A stretch of 12,992 nt of DNA from Spirochaetaceae bacterium (lineage in GTDB: Bacteria > Spirochaetota > Spirochaetia > Treponematales > Breznakiellaceae): the NCBI GenBank assembly GCA_031280115.1, contig JAITHF010000080.1, forward strand, positions 1 through 12,992, given 5' to 3'. A model generated the notes under the pieces. It did no database searches. It worked only from the letters and a program-made list of their open reading frames with translations, and had not been told where the DNA came from. The position numbers and the translations under genes were made by a program. This document shows, piece by piece, positions 1 through 7,494 of the stretch. The number at the start of each line of letters is the position of its first letter. Position 1 is the first letter of the stretch.

Positions 1-100
1 AAAAAAGAAAAGCGGGAAGGGCGTAGAAAACGCGGGGGGAGTACGCCGAGCAGCCGGAACAAGCCCCCAAGCCCTAGAAAAAGCCTTGAGGCGGGGGCAG

Positions 101-604
101 ATGACGAAAAAATGGCGGAAAAATGGCGGAAAACAGGAGACGTCGGTGCGCTTCACTCCCAGAGAAAAAGACCCCTTATTCGATTCAACGGAAAAAGTCC
201 TGCGCGGACTGGGGCTGTCCCTTATAGACCTGTCAGTGTTTCGGGGGAAAACAGGAATTCAGGTGAAAGCGGTGGTCTACAGAGACGGCATAACCGGCGT
301 GGAGGACTGCACAAACGCGCACCGCGCCCTGCTGCCCTCGCTGGAACTGGCCTTTGCCGGCAAAAACTTCTCGGCAGAAGTGTCCTCCCCGGGAATTGAC
401 CGGACCATTAAAGACGGCTCCGAGTTCAGGCACTACCTCGGGCGGGGCGTCCGCTGTTTTAGAACAGACATCTCCGATTGGTCCGCCGGTATTCTCCAGT
501 CCGCTGATGAAAACGGCCTGACCCTTAAAGGAAAAGACGGAATGATACCATTAGAATACGGCGTTATCGCCAAGGCGAAATTAGATGCCGCCCAGGAGGG
601 ATAG
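101..604 (+). CDS. rimP: Ribosome maturation factor RimP
   Basis: RimP acts in the cytoplasm in the late assembly of the 30S ribosomal subunit. The 167-residue product has the family layout: an N-terminal alpha/beta domain opening with DPLFDSTEKVLRGLGL and the strand LIDLSVFR, the conserved VSSPGIDR-type segment in the middle (EVSSPGIDRTIKD), and a small C-terminal beta domain (GILQSADENGLTLKGKDG). Its position directly before nusA and infB is the usual bacterial order and strengthens the call. I chose ATG 101 because GAGG at 88-91 sits at a good distance. An in-frame TTG at 86 is possible, and the frame is open back to base 2, so a longer N-terminus cannot be excluded. The first 15 residues are very basic, longer than usual, and overlap an 11-bp tandem repeat. 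The stop overlaps the nusA ribosome binding site, which suggests coupled translation. Confidence 0.93.
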   Translation: MTKKWRKNGGKQETSVRFTPREKDPLFDSTEKVLRGLGLSLIDLSVFRGKTGIQVKAVVYRDGITGVEDCTNAHRALLPSLELAFAGKNFSAEVSSPGIDRTIKDGSEFRHYLGRGVRCFRTDISDWSAGILQSADENGLTLKGKDGMIPLEYGVIAKAKLDAAQEG

Positions 605-607
605 CTT

Positions 608-2101
608 ATGGCAATAGATGTGTCTGATGCGATCCAGCAGCTCATACAGGATCGGGGGATGTCTCGGGAACTCGTCCTGCAAACCATTGAAAAAACCCTC
701 GTCGCGGCGTATAGGCGCCGGTTTGGAAATCTGGAAAACGTGGTGGTCAGATTTAAGAACGACCAGGAAGTCTCGATTTACGCGAAGAAAAAAATTGTGG
801 ACCGAATGTACAATAAGTATTCTGAGATAGAGGTGGAAGACGCGCTGGAACTTAACTCAGAGGCGGAAATCGGCGACGAGATACTCATCGAGATCGACCC
901 CAAGGAGTTCACCCGCGGCGAGGTGCAGAGCGCCAAACAAACCGCCCGGCAATCCCTTAGGGAGATACAGAAAGACACCCTCTACGCTGAATATAAAGAA
1001 AAGATAGGGGAAATAATTATCGGGTATTACCAGCGGGAACGGAACGGCATGATTTATGTGGATCTTGGCAAAATAGAAGGCATCCTGCCCAAGAAGTTCC
1101 AGTCCCCCCGGGAAGTGTACCACCTGAACGACCGGATAAAGGCGCTTGTGGCAGAGGTGAAAAACGAAAAGGCCGCAGGCATCGAAGTTATCCTTTCCCG
1201 GACCCACACGGATTTCGTGCGGGCTATTTTCGAGGTGGAAGTGCCTGAGATCTACGACAAGACCGTGGAGATTCACAAAATAGTCCGGGAGCCCGGGTAC
1301 CGCACCAATATGGCGGTGAATTCCAACCAGAAAGACGTTGACCCGGTGGGCGCCTGCGTGGGGCTCAAGGGGGTGCGGATACAGACGATCATCAAGGAGC
1401 TTGAGGGGGAAAAGATAGATGTTCTTAAATACGAGCCTGACCCGCGTAAATTTATTATGAACGCCCTTTCGCCGGCAGAGGTGCGGGATGTTATCATTAT
1501 GAACGAGGCCAAACATCAGGCCCTGGCAGTGGTAAACGAGTCCCAGCTTTCCCTTGCTATCGGCAAGCAGGGGCTTAACGTGAAGCTCGCCAACCGCCTT
1601 GTTGACTGGAATATCGACGTGAAAACCGACGAGCAGGCGGCGCGGATGGACATTAGGACCGAATCCCGCCGGGCGGTCTCCGAGCTGTTTGGCGATGAGA
1701 TTTCCCGTATTTCCGAGCTTCCCGGGGTGGACAAAAAAGTGGTGTCCCTCCTTTTAGAACATAAAATTGACTATATCGAAGACTTTATTTCTCTTTCGCA
1801 AGAAGAACTGGGCGCCATTGACGCTCTAACGCCTGAACAGCTGGATTCCCTGCGGAAACTTATTGACGAGTATGTAGAAATCATCGAGGAAGCCGAGGAA
1901 GAAGAAGAGGCTGAGGAAGCCGGCGCCGCCCCCGCTCCGGCGGCGCCGGCCCCTGCGGGCAGCGGCGCGGACGAGGCCGAAGAGGAAGAAGAAGAGTACG
2001 AGTGTCCCGAATGCGGGGCCAAGATATTCCTTGATATGAACAAATGCCTGGCCTGCGGCATCGGCCTGAGTTTTGAATATGAAGAAGAAGAAGAAGAATA
2101 A
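608..2101 (+). CDS. nusA: Transcription termination/antitermination factor NusA
   Basis: NusA binds RNA polymerase and nascent RNA and modulates pausing, termination and antitermination. In the 497 residues the domains run in order: an N-terminal polymerase-binding domain (about 1-105), an S1 RNA-binding domain (about 135-200), KH1 (about 240-280, loop GLKG at 252-255), KH2 (about 310-345, loop GKQG at 319-322), and a helix-hairpin-helix region (about 356-425, SELPGVDKKV). An acidic, Ala/Pro-rich linker follows. The protein ends in an unusual Cys4 motif, C466/C469/C480/C483 (CPECG ... CLACG), inside Glu-rich stretches. Such a zinc-ribbon-like tail is not part of the E. coli or B. subtilis protein. 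The start ATG 608 has AGGAGG at 594-599, inside the end of rimP, and only 3 bases separate the two genes, so they form one operon. No ylxR or L7Ae-like gene follows. Confidence 0.97.
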   Translation: MAIDVSDAIQQLIQDRGMSRELVLQTIEKTLVAAYRRRFGNLENVVVRFKNDQEVSIYAKKKIVDRMYNKYSEIEVEDALELNSEAEIGDEILIEIDPKEFTRGEVQSAKQTARQSLREIQKDTLYAEYKEKIGEIIIGYYQRERNGMIYVDLGKIEGILPKKFQSPREVYHLNDRIKALVAEVKNEKAAGIEVILSRTHTDFVRAIFEVEVPEIYDKTVEIHKIVREPGYRTNMAVNSNQKDVDPVGACVGLKGVRIQTIIKELEGEKIDVLKYEPDPRKFIMNALSPAEVRDVIIMNEAKHQALAVVNESQLSLAIGKQGLNVKLANRLVDWNIDVKTDEQAARMDIRTESRRAVSELFGDEISRISELPGVDKKVVSLLLEHKIDYIEDFISLSQEELGAIDALTPEQLDSLRKLIDEYVEIIEEAEEEEEAEEAGAAPAPAAPAPAGSGADEAEEEEEEYECPECGAKIFLDMNKCLACGIGLSFEYEEEEEE

Positions 2102-2234
2102 CGGTAAAAAAGAAGTTTTGAATGGTTTGAAAATATAATGAAAAAGATGAAAAATAGAAAAAAAGAAAAGTAGAAAGAAGACAGGTATAAACGCGCTTTT
2201 TCAAAAAGTTGCCTAAAATTTTTAAAGGTGGATT
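2102..2234 (+). other. A+T-rich nusA-infB intergenic spacer
   Basis: This 133-base spacer is strikingly purine- and A-rich compared with the GC-rich genes on both sides, and the small genes often found here (ylxR, an L7Ae-like gene) are absent. It contains a perfect TATAAT at 2134-2139, but no credible -35 box lies at a proper distance, so an internal infB promoter is only a weak possibility. AAAGGTGG at 2224-2231 is the infB ribosome binding site. I see no terminator hairpin, so read-through from nusA into infB is expected. Confidence 0.5.
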
Positions 2235-5003
2235 ATGACTGAGGAATTAGAAAAAAAACAAGAAAAGGCGGAACTCATTAAGAAGCATGAGCAGGAGGCT
2301 TCAGAAGGGGGCGTGAAAGCGCCGGCGGAAACAGGGGAGCGCCCGCCTCAGAAAAAAGTAATTAAAGTAAAAAAACGGCCTGCCGCTGCTTCAGATCCGG
2401 GCGCGCCGGCGTACCGGAAGAAGATTGTTGCCGCCGCGCCGCCCCAAGGGGAAGCGGCGCATGCCGCGCCTAAGGGCAGAACAGGCGCTGCCGGGAAAAA
2501 CGCCGGAAAAACGCCGGCTGGTGGGGCCCCGGAGGCCGCGCCGGCGCCGGCGCTAAAAGACCTCCCTTCTTCAGCCGCGGCCCCCGTACCGCCAGCATCA
2601 AAAGAATCCACCAGAGAAAGCCACGCCCCCAAAGAGGGCAAAGGGCAGGAACAAGCCCCGCGGGTCCCGCCGTTTCACCGGGGGGTCTCGTCTTTTCCCG
2701 CCACCCCGCGGCCCAACGCCGCAGCCGGGAAAGTAGGCGGCAAGTTCGTGGGCCCCCGGCACCAGCGGGACGAGGGCCATCAAAACCGCGGCGGCTCCGG
2801 CCAATTCCGCCCGCGCCCCAATCTGACCGGCGGAAGGCCGCCGAACAAAGGCCCCGGGCCGCGGAACGCCGAAGGCGGGCAGCCGGGGGGCCAGCGCAAT
2901 TTCAGCAGCCCCGGCGGGGGCCTCCGGCCCCGAGGCAAGCCGCCTTTTCAGGGAAACCAGCGCCCCGGCGGGGGCTTTAACTCCCCGCGCCCCGGAGGGG
3001 TAAACCGCCCCATCGGAGGGCGCCCGCCTGTTTCGGGGGGCGCGGGCCCCGCCCAAAACCAGCCGATGCTCGACCCCAAGGGAACGGCTAAAAAGACCTT
3101 TAAGGCCAAAAAGCCCGTGTACACCAGACGGGAAAAAGAACTGGAAATGGAGGAGAAACTCCTTCAAACCAAGAAGAAAGCCTCCCACACCGCAAATCCG
3201 GTGCCCAAGACCATTGACATCATGGAAGTCGTCTCAGTGTCGGAACTGGCGCGCAAGATGAATCTCAAGGCGTCAGACCTTATTCAGAAACTTATGAGTA
3301 TGGGTATGATGGTTACGATTAACGAGCAGATTGACGCGGACACCGCCACGCTTCTTGCCGCTGAATTCGGCGCGGAAGTGCGGATTATAAGCCTCTACGA
3401 CGAGACGCTTATTGAGACCGGCGCGGACAAAGAAAGCGACATGGCAAGCCGCCCGCCGGTGGTAACGGTCATGGGGCACGTCGACCACGGCAAGACCAAG
3501 CTCCTTGACGCTATCCGCAGCTCTGACGTGGCGGCAGGGGAGTTCGGCGGCATTACCCAACATATCGGCGCCTATATCGTGGACACGCCGAACGGCAAAA
3601 TCACCTTTCTTGACACCCCCGGCCATGAGGCGTTTACCCGTATGCGCGCAAGGGGCGCCCAGGTAACGGATATCGTGGTGCTTGTGGTGGCCGCTGACGA
3701 CGGGGTTATGCCCCAGACCATAGAGGCGGTCAACCACGCCAAAGAAGCGAACGTCCCCATCATCGTGGCGGTAAACAAGATAGACAAGCCTGAAGCCAAT
3801 CCGGACCGGGTAAAAAGCCAGCTCTCGGAACTTTCGCTCCAGCCCGAAGAATGGGGGGGGCAAACTATGTTTGTGGAACTCTCGGCGCTCCGCAAGGAGG
3901 GGCTTGATAAACTCATTGATTCTATCCTGCTGCAAGCGGAGATCCTGGACCTCAAAGCCAATTACAACCGCAAGGCCGAGGGCAGGATTCTGGAATCCCG
4001 CATTGACCACGGGCGGGGTACGGTGGCAACGGTTATGGTGCAGAAAGGAACCCTCAAAATCGGGGACTCCTTTGTGGCGGGCGTGTGGCCCGGCAAGGTG
4101 CGGGCGCTTTTCAACGACAAAGGCGGGCGCCTTGACAAGGCAACGCCGGCCATGCCCATAGAGGTTGTGGGCTTTGAGGGCATCCCCAATGCGGGGGACC
4201 CGCTCCAAGTGGTGGAGGACGAAAAAACCGCCCGGAGCATCTCGGCCAAACGGCAGGAACTCAAGCGCTTTGAGGACGCCAAGCATACCAAGAAGATAAC
4301 CCTTGACAACCTCTATGACACCATAAGCGACGGCGCCGTTCAGGAACTCAAAGTTATCATTAAAGCCGACGTGCAGGGTTCCGCTGAGGCCCTCAGGTCA
4401 AGCCTTGAAAAACTTTCCAATAAAGAAGTGCGGCTCAACGTGATTCAGGCGCTTCCCGGGGCCATAAACGAGGGGGATGTGGATCTGGCCGTTGCCTCTA
4501 ACGCGATTATCATCGGCTTTAACGTGCGGCCTGTTCCCAAGGCGAAGGCCCTGGCAGATCAGGAAAAGGTTGACATACGGAAATATAACGTCATCTACAA
4601 AGCGGTTGAGGAAATCCAGCAGGCCCTTGAAGGCATGCTCAAGCCGGACGCGAAAGAAGAGGTTATCGCCGCGGTGGAAGTGCGTCAGACCTTCAAGACC
4701 CCCAAGTTCGGCACGATCGCGGGCTGTTATGTGCAGACCGGCACGGTGAAGCGCAATGCCAGCGTTCATATTATTCGGGACGGCATTGTGGTGCATACGG
4801 GAAAGATTTCATCCTTGCGGCGTATTAAAGACGACGTGAAAGAAGTGGCCGCCGGCTATGAGTGCGGCATAGGGTTTGAAGGCTTTGACGGCATACAGGA
4901 AAACGACCAGCTTGAAGTCTTTGAAATCGTGGAAATCGCCAGAAAACTGGCCCCCGCCCCTGGTGCATACCCTGCAAGCGGGCCCCAAAAGGGGTTTTAC
5001 TAA
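2235..5003 (+). CDS. infB: Translation initiation factor IF-2
   Basis: IF-2 is the GTPase that brings initiator fMet-tRNA to the 30S subunit and promotes subunit joining. The 922-residue product has a long low-complexity N-terminal part (about 1-320: Lys-rich, then Ala/Pro-rich, then Gly/Arg/Pro-rich), an IF2_N-type domain (about 330-382, [14 protein letters not shown]), and the G domain. G-domain motifs are G1 GHVDHGKT at 414-421, the switch GITQHIG, G3 DTPGHE at 460-465, G4 NKID at 514-517, and G5 SAL. The beta-barrel domains and the C-terminal tRNA-binding domain follow, and the protein ends in QKGFY. ATG 2235 is preceded by AAAGGTGG. The G domain is intact. The N-terminal part is extremely GC-rich and disordered-looking, which is common and fast-evolving in this family. 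The gene is the last of the block: rbfA and truB, its usual partners, are not next to it. Confidence 0.98.
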   Translation: MTEELEKKQEKAELIKKHEQEASEGGVKAPAETGERPPQKKVIKVKKRPAAASDPGAPAYRKKIVAAAPPQGEAAHAAPKGRTGAAGKNAGKTPAGGAPEAAPAPALKDLPSSAAAPVPPASKESTRESHAPKEGKGQEQAPRVPPFHRGVSSFPATPRPNAAAGKVGGKFVGPRHQRDEGHQNRGGSGQFRPRPNLTGGRPPNKGPGPRNAEGGQPGGQRNFSSPGGGLRPRGKPPFQGNQRPGGGFNSPRPGGVNRPIGGRPPVSGGAGPAQNQPMLDPKGTAKKTFKAKKPVYTRREKELEMEEKLLQTKKKASHTANPVPKTIDIMEVVSVSELARKMNLKASDLIQKLMSMGMMVTINEQIDADTATLLAAEFGAEVRIISLYDETLIETGADKESDMASRPPVVTVMGHVDHGKTKLLDAIRSSDVAAGEFGGITQHIGAYIVDTPNGKITFLDTPGHEAFTRMRARGAQVTDIVVLVVAADDGVMPQTIEAVNHAKEANVPIIVAVNKIDKPEANPDRVKSQLSELSLQPEEWGGQTMFVELSALRKEGLDKLIDSILLQAEILDLKANYNRKAEGRILESRIDHGRGTVATVMVQKGTLKIGDSFVAGVWPGKVRALFNDKGGRLDKATPAMPIEVVGFEGIPNAGDPLQVVEDEKTARSISAKRQELKRFEDAKHTKKITLDNLYDTISDGAVQELKVIIKADVQGSAEALRSSLEKLSNKEVRLNVIQALPGAINEGDVDLAVASNAIIIGFNVRPVPKAKALADQEKVDIRKYNVIYKAVEEIQQALEGMLKPDAKEEVIAAVEVRQTFKTPKFGTIAGCYVQTGTVKRNASVHIIRDGIVVHTGKISSLRRIKDDVKEVAAGYECGIGFEGFDGIQENDQLEVFEIVEIARKLAPAPGAYPASGPQKGFY

Positions 5004-5065
5004 CCCGCCGCGCCTGTCCGCCTGCCCGCGCGCAAGGCGGGGGCCCGGCGCAGGCAGCCGGCACC

Positions 5066-5096
5066 CCCCTTTGAGGCGGCGCCTTGCCTCAAGGGG
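5066..5096. terminator. Hairpin between convergent infB and membrane-protein genes
   Basis: CCCCTTTGAGGC at 5066-5077 pairs with GCCTCAAGGGG at 5086-5096, with one bulged base and an 8-base loop. It lies between the infB stop and the end of the opposing gene, where a bidirectional terminator would be expected. No U-tract follows on either strand, so factor-independent termination is uncertain. Confidence 0.45.
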
Positions 5097-5115
5097 AGGG
5101 TACCGCCGCCGCAGG

Positions 5116-5628
5116 CTACCGTAGGGACAGGGCCGCCGCCGCTATGATAGCAATGAGTATCATAACCGGTATAAAGGCCAGCGCCGCAATCGTCATAATA
5201 CCGTTGAACTTCCACAAAGATTTGCTGCTCTTAAACGCCCGCTCCAGTTCCCGCTCGTCGCTGTTTCTACAATAACCCCGTATCTTTGCGCCGAAAGTAT
5301 AGGTAAAATGGGCGGGAAAGAAAAAAATCACCCCCGCGGCAATGGCGGCAAGGCCGGTAATGCCGCTTAGGGATTCTATAAACATTCTATTAAGACCCTC
5401 TGGCAGGGCGTCATAGACGCCGTACCAAAAACCTTGCGAAGAGGCAGCCCCGCCGATAACAAGGAGGCCGCTCCCGATATAGCCCAGTATGCCCATAAAC
5501 CGGAGCCACGGGGACGCGCCGCGCAGGTGCCGGAGCATGGTTTCGGTCAGCGCCCGCTGGGTTATAAGGGGTTCTACCGCGCCGGTCTCGGTGCGGGGGC
5601 TTTGATAGGGGTTATGTTCGTCAGGCAC
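5116..5628 (-). CDS. Three-helix membrane protein, DUF5362-like (downstream paralogue)
   Basis: This 170-residue protein has no function I can name. A soluble N-terminus opens with the NPYQSP motif seen at the start of many small bacterial membrane proteins. Predicted membrane helices lie at about 41-61, 88-111 and 143-167. Between helices 2 and 3 is a charged cytoplasmic-looking segment (YCRNSDERELERAFKSSKSLWKFNGIMT) that resembles DUF5362 proteins; that family assignment is from memory and tentative. The start is GTG 5628, with AAGGAGGG five bases upstream. The stop TAA of the upstream paralogue lies inside this ribosome binding site, so translation is probably coupled. The gene is a tandem copy of the neighbour at 5638-6153: both ends are nearly identical at DNA level, while residues about 62-85, between helices 1 and 2, are unrelated in sequence and length. 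Confidence 0.85.
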   Translation of the reverse strand: MPDEHNPYQSPRTETGAVEPLITQRALTETMLRHLRGASPWLRFMGILGYIGSGLLVIGGAASSQGFWYGVYDALPEGLNRMFIESLSGITGLAAIAAGVIFFFPAHFTYTFGAKIRGYCRNSDERELERAFKSSKSLWKFNGIMTIAALAFIPVMILIAIIAAAALSLR

Positions 5629-5637
5629 AGGCCCTCC

Positions 5638-6153
5638 TTAAACGAGGGCCGCCGCCGCTATGATAGCAATGAGTATCATAACCGGTATAAAGGCCAGCGC
5701 CGCAATCGCCATAATACCGTTGAACTTCCACAGGGATTTGTTGCTCTTAAACGCCCGCTCCAGTTCCTGTTCGTCGCTGTTTCTGCAATAGTCCCGTATC
5801 TTTGCGCCGAAAGTATAGGCGAAACGGGCGGGAAAGAACGAAACCGCACCGGCGGCAATGTTGACAAGGCCGGTAATGCCGCTTATGGCTTCTATAAATA
5901 TGCTTATATTGCCCGGCAGGAACGAATGCCATGCGGCGGCGTCGGCTATGACGCCGGTAAGAATAGCGCTGATCCCGCCAACCACCAAAAAGCCGCTCCC
6001 GATATAGCCTATAATGCCCATAAACCGGAGCCACGGGGACGCGCCGCGCAGGTGCTGGAGCATGGTTTCGGTCAGCGCCGGCTGGGTTATAAGGGGCTCT
6101 GCCGCGCCGGCCTCGGTGCGGGGGCTTTGATAGGGGTTATATTCGTCAGACAT
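5638..6153 (-). CDS. Three-helix membrane protein, DUF5362-like (upstream paralogue)
   Basis: This 171-residue integral membrane protein of unknown function is the paralogue of the next gene. It has the same NPYQSPRTE N-terminus, the same GASPWLRFMGI lead into helix 1, and the same FGAKIRDYCRNSDEQELERAF segment before the last helix. The loop between helices 1 and 2 differs (TGVIADAAAWHSFLPG). ATG 6153 has AAGGAG at a normal distance, so the start is secure. The gene lies 69 bases after pyrE on the same strand. It could be co-transcribed with pyrE or use its own weak promoter (minus strand TTGCGG at 6204-6209, 18-base spacer, TACACT at 6180-6185). The two copies form a two-gene unit with a 9-base gap, which points to a recent tandem duplication. 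Confidence 0.86.
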   Translation of the reverse strand: MSDEYNPYQSPRTEAGAAEPLITQPALTETMLQHLRGASPWLRFMGIIGYIGSGFLVVGGISAILTGVIADAAAWHSFLPGNISIFIEAISGITGLVNIAAGAVSFFPARFAYTFGAKIRDYCRNSDEQELERAFKSNKSLWKFNGIMAIAALAFIPVMILIAIIAAAALV

Positions 6154-6199
6154 GGGGGGTTCTCCTTAAAATAATACCTAGTGTACCGGTCTTGCCCTG

Positions 6200-6222
6200 C
6201 CCGCCGCAAGGCCGGAGGCGGG
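6200..6222 (-). terminator. Hairpin directly after pyrE stop
   Basis: CCCGCC at 6200-6205 pairs with GGCGGG at 6217-6222, right after the pyrE stop codon on the minus strand. The loop can pair internally. There is no U-tract, so it may only attenuate transcription or protect the 3' end. Confidence 0.3.
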
Positions 6223-6813
6223 TTACTGGTTTCGGGAGCCCGGTTTTATCCAAGGTATGTTCCGCGCGCAGAACGGGCAGTCTTCCGGCGCCCAGCTCGG
6301 GGCGTCAAGGGCGCACGCCGCGTAGACAGGCCAGTCCAGGGTTATTCCGGCGGCGCGGCGGTCTACCACACAGGCAAGCGCCGCGACCCGGGCGCCCAGT
6401 TTTTCAAGAACCGCTGCGGTTTCGCAGGAAGATTTTGCGGTGGTAATCACGTCTTCCGCAATGAGGATGCTGCCGGCAGGGGCCTCAAAGCCCCGGCGGA
6501 GGGCCATGTTGCCGCTCGGGTCCCGCTCGGTAAAAAACGCGGGAAGCCCAAGCTGTCTCCCCAGTTCGTATGCCGCGATAATCCCGCCCAGCGCGGGCCC
6601 CGCCACCGCGCATAGAGTAAGGCGCCGGCTCTGCATATCCCTCCGTATCCGGTCCGCCAGAGGCGCCAGCGCCGCCGCGGCCCGGTCAGGATACTGGAAG
6701 AGTTTGGCGCACTGGAAATACCGGTCAGCATGGCGGCCAGAGGACAAGAGAAAGTGGCCTTCCAGCATGGCCCCTGATTCCCGAAGCGCCGCAATTATTT
6801 TTTCTTTTTCCAT
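6223..6813 (-). CDS. pyrE: Orotate phosphoribosyltransferase
   Basis: PyrE transfers phosphoribose from PRPP to orotate to give OMP, the fifth step of pyrimidine synthesis, in the cytoplasm. The 196-residue length is normal. The N-terminal segment LEGHFLLSSGRHADRYFQCAK and the tail CPFCARNIPWIKPGSR (residues 179-194) are hallmarks of the Thermus/cyanobacterial type of PyrE. The PRPP-binding motif is ILIAEDVITTAKSS at 116-129. The usual family form is EDVxTTGGS or EDVxTTGKS, so Gly to Ala at 126 in the phosphate loop is noteworthy. ATG 6813 gives the typical family N-terminus; the frame is open further upstream (to 7029), but that part is repeat sequence. The ribosome binding site is weak, only an A/G-rich run. 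No other pyrimidine gene is in the window. Confidence 0.94.
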   Translation of the reverse strand: MEKEKIIAALRESGAMLEGHFLLSSGRHADRYFQCAKLFQYPDRAAAALAPLADRIRRDMQSRRLTLCAVAGPALGGIIAAYELGRQLGLPAFFTERDPSGNMALRRGFEAPAGSILIAEDVITTAKSSCETAAVLEKLGARVAALACVVDRRAAGITLDWPVYAACALDAPSWAPEDCPFCARNIPWIKPGSRNQ

Positions 6814-6845
6814 ATTTTTTCTTTTTTCTTTTTTCTTAAAATAAA

Positions 6846-6874
6846 AGCATAAAAATCCGCCGCTTCTTTGTCTA
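6846..6874 (-). promoter_or_regulatory. Putative sigma70 promoter of pyrE
   Basis: On the minus strand TAGACA (6874-6869) is followed after exactly 17 bases by TATGCT (6851-6846). One and two bases respectively differ from consensus. The predicted start near 6839 leaves a leader of about 25 bases before ATG 6813. Confidence 0.5.
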
Positions 6875-6937
6875 CCCCGTAGCGGCGCTTCGCCAGCGCC
6901 CACGGGCGCATAACACGGCGCAAAAACCGGTCTGGCC

Positions 6938-7056
6938 GCCGGTATCCGAACACTGGATACCGGCAGAAAAAAGTTGGATGCCCACAGAAAAAGTTTGGCT
7001 GCTAGCATCCAAACACTGGATGCCCGCAATCAAACGCCGGCTGCCGGCAGAAAAAA
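6938..7056. repeat. Degenerate stem-loop repeat cluster upstream of pyrE
   Basis: GCCGGTATCC at 6938-6947 and GGATACCGGC at 6955-6964 form a perfect 10-bp stem with a 7-base loop (GAACACT). Degenerate relatives follow. CACTGGATACC recurs as CACTGGATGCC near 7014, GGATGCCC occurs twice, and the block (G)GCAGAAAAAA occurs near 6962 and 7046 with a variant (CACAGAAAAAG) near 6982. The units are imperfect and unevenly spaced, so this looks like an old, decaying tandem family. Confidence 0.6.
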
Positions 7057-7074
7057 CCGTCCCGCCCCTGTATA

Positions 7075-7290
7075 ACTCATTATTTTATAATGAATTATCG
7101 GCGTTGCGCGCCTCTTTTAAGAGAATTTGGGGGAACCAGTTCCCCCAAACCCCCTAAAGGCTACCTGCGTTGCGCCCGTGCGTTTGCGAATTCCGCTGAG
7201 GCGCCGCTTCTGGGTTGTGACTAAACCCACAAACCCTCCCGCCGCGAGAAGCACTTGAAACAGCCTTCGGCTGCCCCCGCAGGGGGTTGG
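7075..7290 (+). repeat. Dispersed structured intergenic element, copy 1
   Basis: This copy shares about 200 bp with two other places in the window. Its parts in order are: CATTAT-TTT-ATAATG palindrome (7078-7092), GGCG-ttgcg-CGCC stem, CTCTT-TT-AAGAG stem, the central palindrome TTTGGGGGAAC-ca-GTTCCCCCAAA (about 7126-7149), a variable GC-rich part, CTGAGGCGCCGCTTC, GTTGTGACTAAA, AACCCTCCCGCCGC, GAAGCAC, CAGCC-ttc-GGCTG stem, and CCCCC-gca-GGGGG stem (7274-7286). It contains no plausible coding frame and ends a few bases before the tRNA promoter. No insertion-sequence gene or clear terminal inverted repeat is visible. Confidence 0.85.
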
Positions 7291-7301
7291 GAAAATATAT
7301 A

Positions 7302-7330
7302 TTGACCTTATTGTTAGAAATCAGTATACT
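7302..7330 (+). promoter_or_regulatory. Sigma70 promoter of tRNA-Asn
   Basis: TTGACC at 7302-7307 and TATACT at 7325-7330 are separated by exactly 17 bases, in an A+T-rich stretch within GC-rich surroundings. The predicted start, about 7337, lies two bases before the mature tRNA. This is the best promoter in the window. Confidence 0.85.
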
Positions 7331-7338
7331 GTAACTAT

Positions 7339-7411
7339 TCCCCTGTAGCTCAGTCGGCAGAGCAAGTGGCTGTTAACCACTGGGTCGCTGGTTCAAACCC
7401 GGCCGGGGGAG
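7339..7411 (+). tRNA. tRNA-Asn (anticodon GTT)
   Basis: A complete 73-base cloverleaf is present. The acceptor arms are TCCCCTG (7339-7345) and CGGGGGA (7404-7410), with one G-T pair. The D arm is GCTC...GAGC. The anticodon stem is AGTGG/CCACT around loop CTGTTAA, with anticodon GTT at 7372-7374. The T arm is GCTGG-TTCAAAC-CCGGC (7387-7403). The discriminator base is G, as expected for Asn. CCA is not encoded. It is a single-gene transcript with its own promoter and terminator. Confidence 0.97.
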
Positions 7412-7420
7412 CGAAAGAGG

Positions 7421-7446
7421 GCCTATCCCTTGGGATAGGCTTTTTT
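7421..7446 (+). terminator. Rho-independent terminator of tRNA-Asn
   Basis: GCCTATCCC (7421-7429) and GGGATAGGC (7432-7440) form a perfect 9-bp stem with a two-base apical loop, followed directly by six T (7441-7446). It begins ten bases after the tRNA and separates it from the next gene. Confidence 0.93.
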
Positions 7447-7494
7447 CATGCTGATTCCGCTCAAGTTTTTTCTGTTCTCTCCGATAATAAAAAA

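Larger units (their letters stand above)
6814..7338. other. Repeat-rich intergenic region between pyrE and tRNA-Asn
   Basis: I see no credible gene in these 525 bases. From left to right they hold the pyrE promoter, a GC-rich stretch with GGCGCTTCGCC-like pairing (about 6883-6920), a cluster of degenerate stem-loop repeats (6938-7056), copy 1 of the dispersed intergenic element (about 7075-7290), and the tRNA promoter (7302-7330). An open frame on the minus strand that extends pyrE to 7029 is made only of the repeats. Confidence 0.7.

Noticed and set aside
1..26. Possible 3' end of an upstream gene (a frame ending at TAG 24-26)
   Set aside because: Only seven codons are visible, too few to support a call. 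Another frame is open through to rimP.
857..1516. Minus-strand 219-residue open frame inside nusA
   Set aside because: Antisense shadow over conserved NusA domains.
2118..2139. Internal promoter before infB (TATAAT at 2134-2139)
   Set aside because: The TTGAAT-like boxes lie only about 10 bases away and nothing better is at 16-18 bases; A-rich DNA gives such matches by chance.
3273..4286. Minus-strand 337-residue open frame inside infB
   Set aside because: Antisense shadow of the conserved IF-2 G domain; no family similarity and no binding site.
5434..6174. Plus-strand 246-residue open frame across the paralogous membrane genes
   Set aside because: It is antisense to two genes with good binding sites and membrane helices. 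The long frame results from the duplicated GC-rich sequence.
6814..7029. N-terminal extension of pyrE up to 7029
   Set aside because: The extension is encoded by degenerate repeats and a promoter-like stretch; the family N-terminus starts at ATG 6813.
7075..7290. The dispersed element as an insertion sequence or MITE with known ends
   Set aside because: No transposase frame, no shared terminal inverted repeat and no clear target duplication could be seen; the copies end at different points.
7366..7494. Start of the secreted-protein gene inside tRNA-Asn
   Set aside because: This part is the tRNA and its terminator; the signal peptide begins after ATG 7495.
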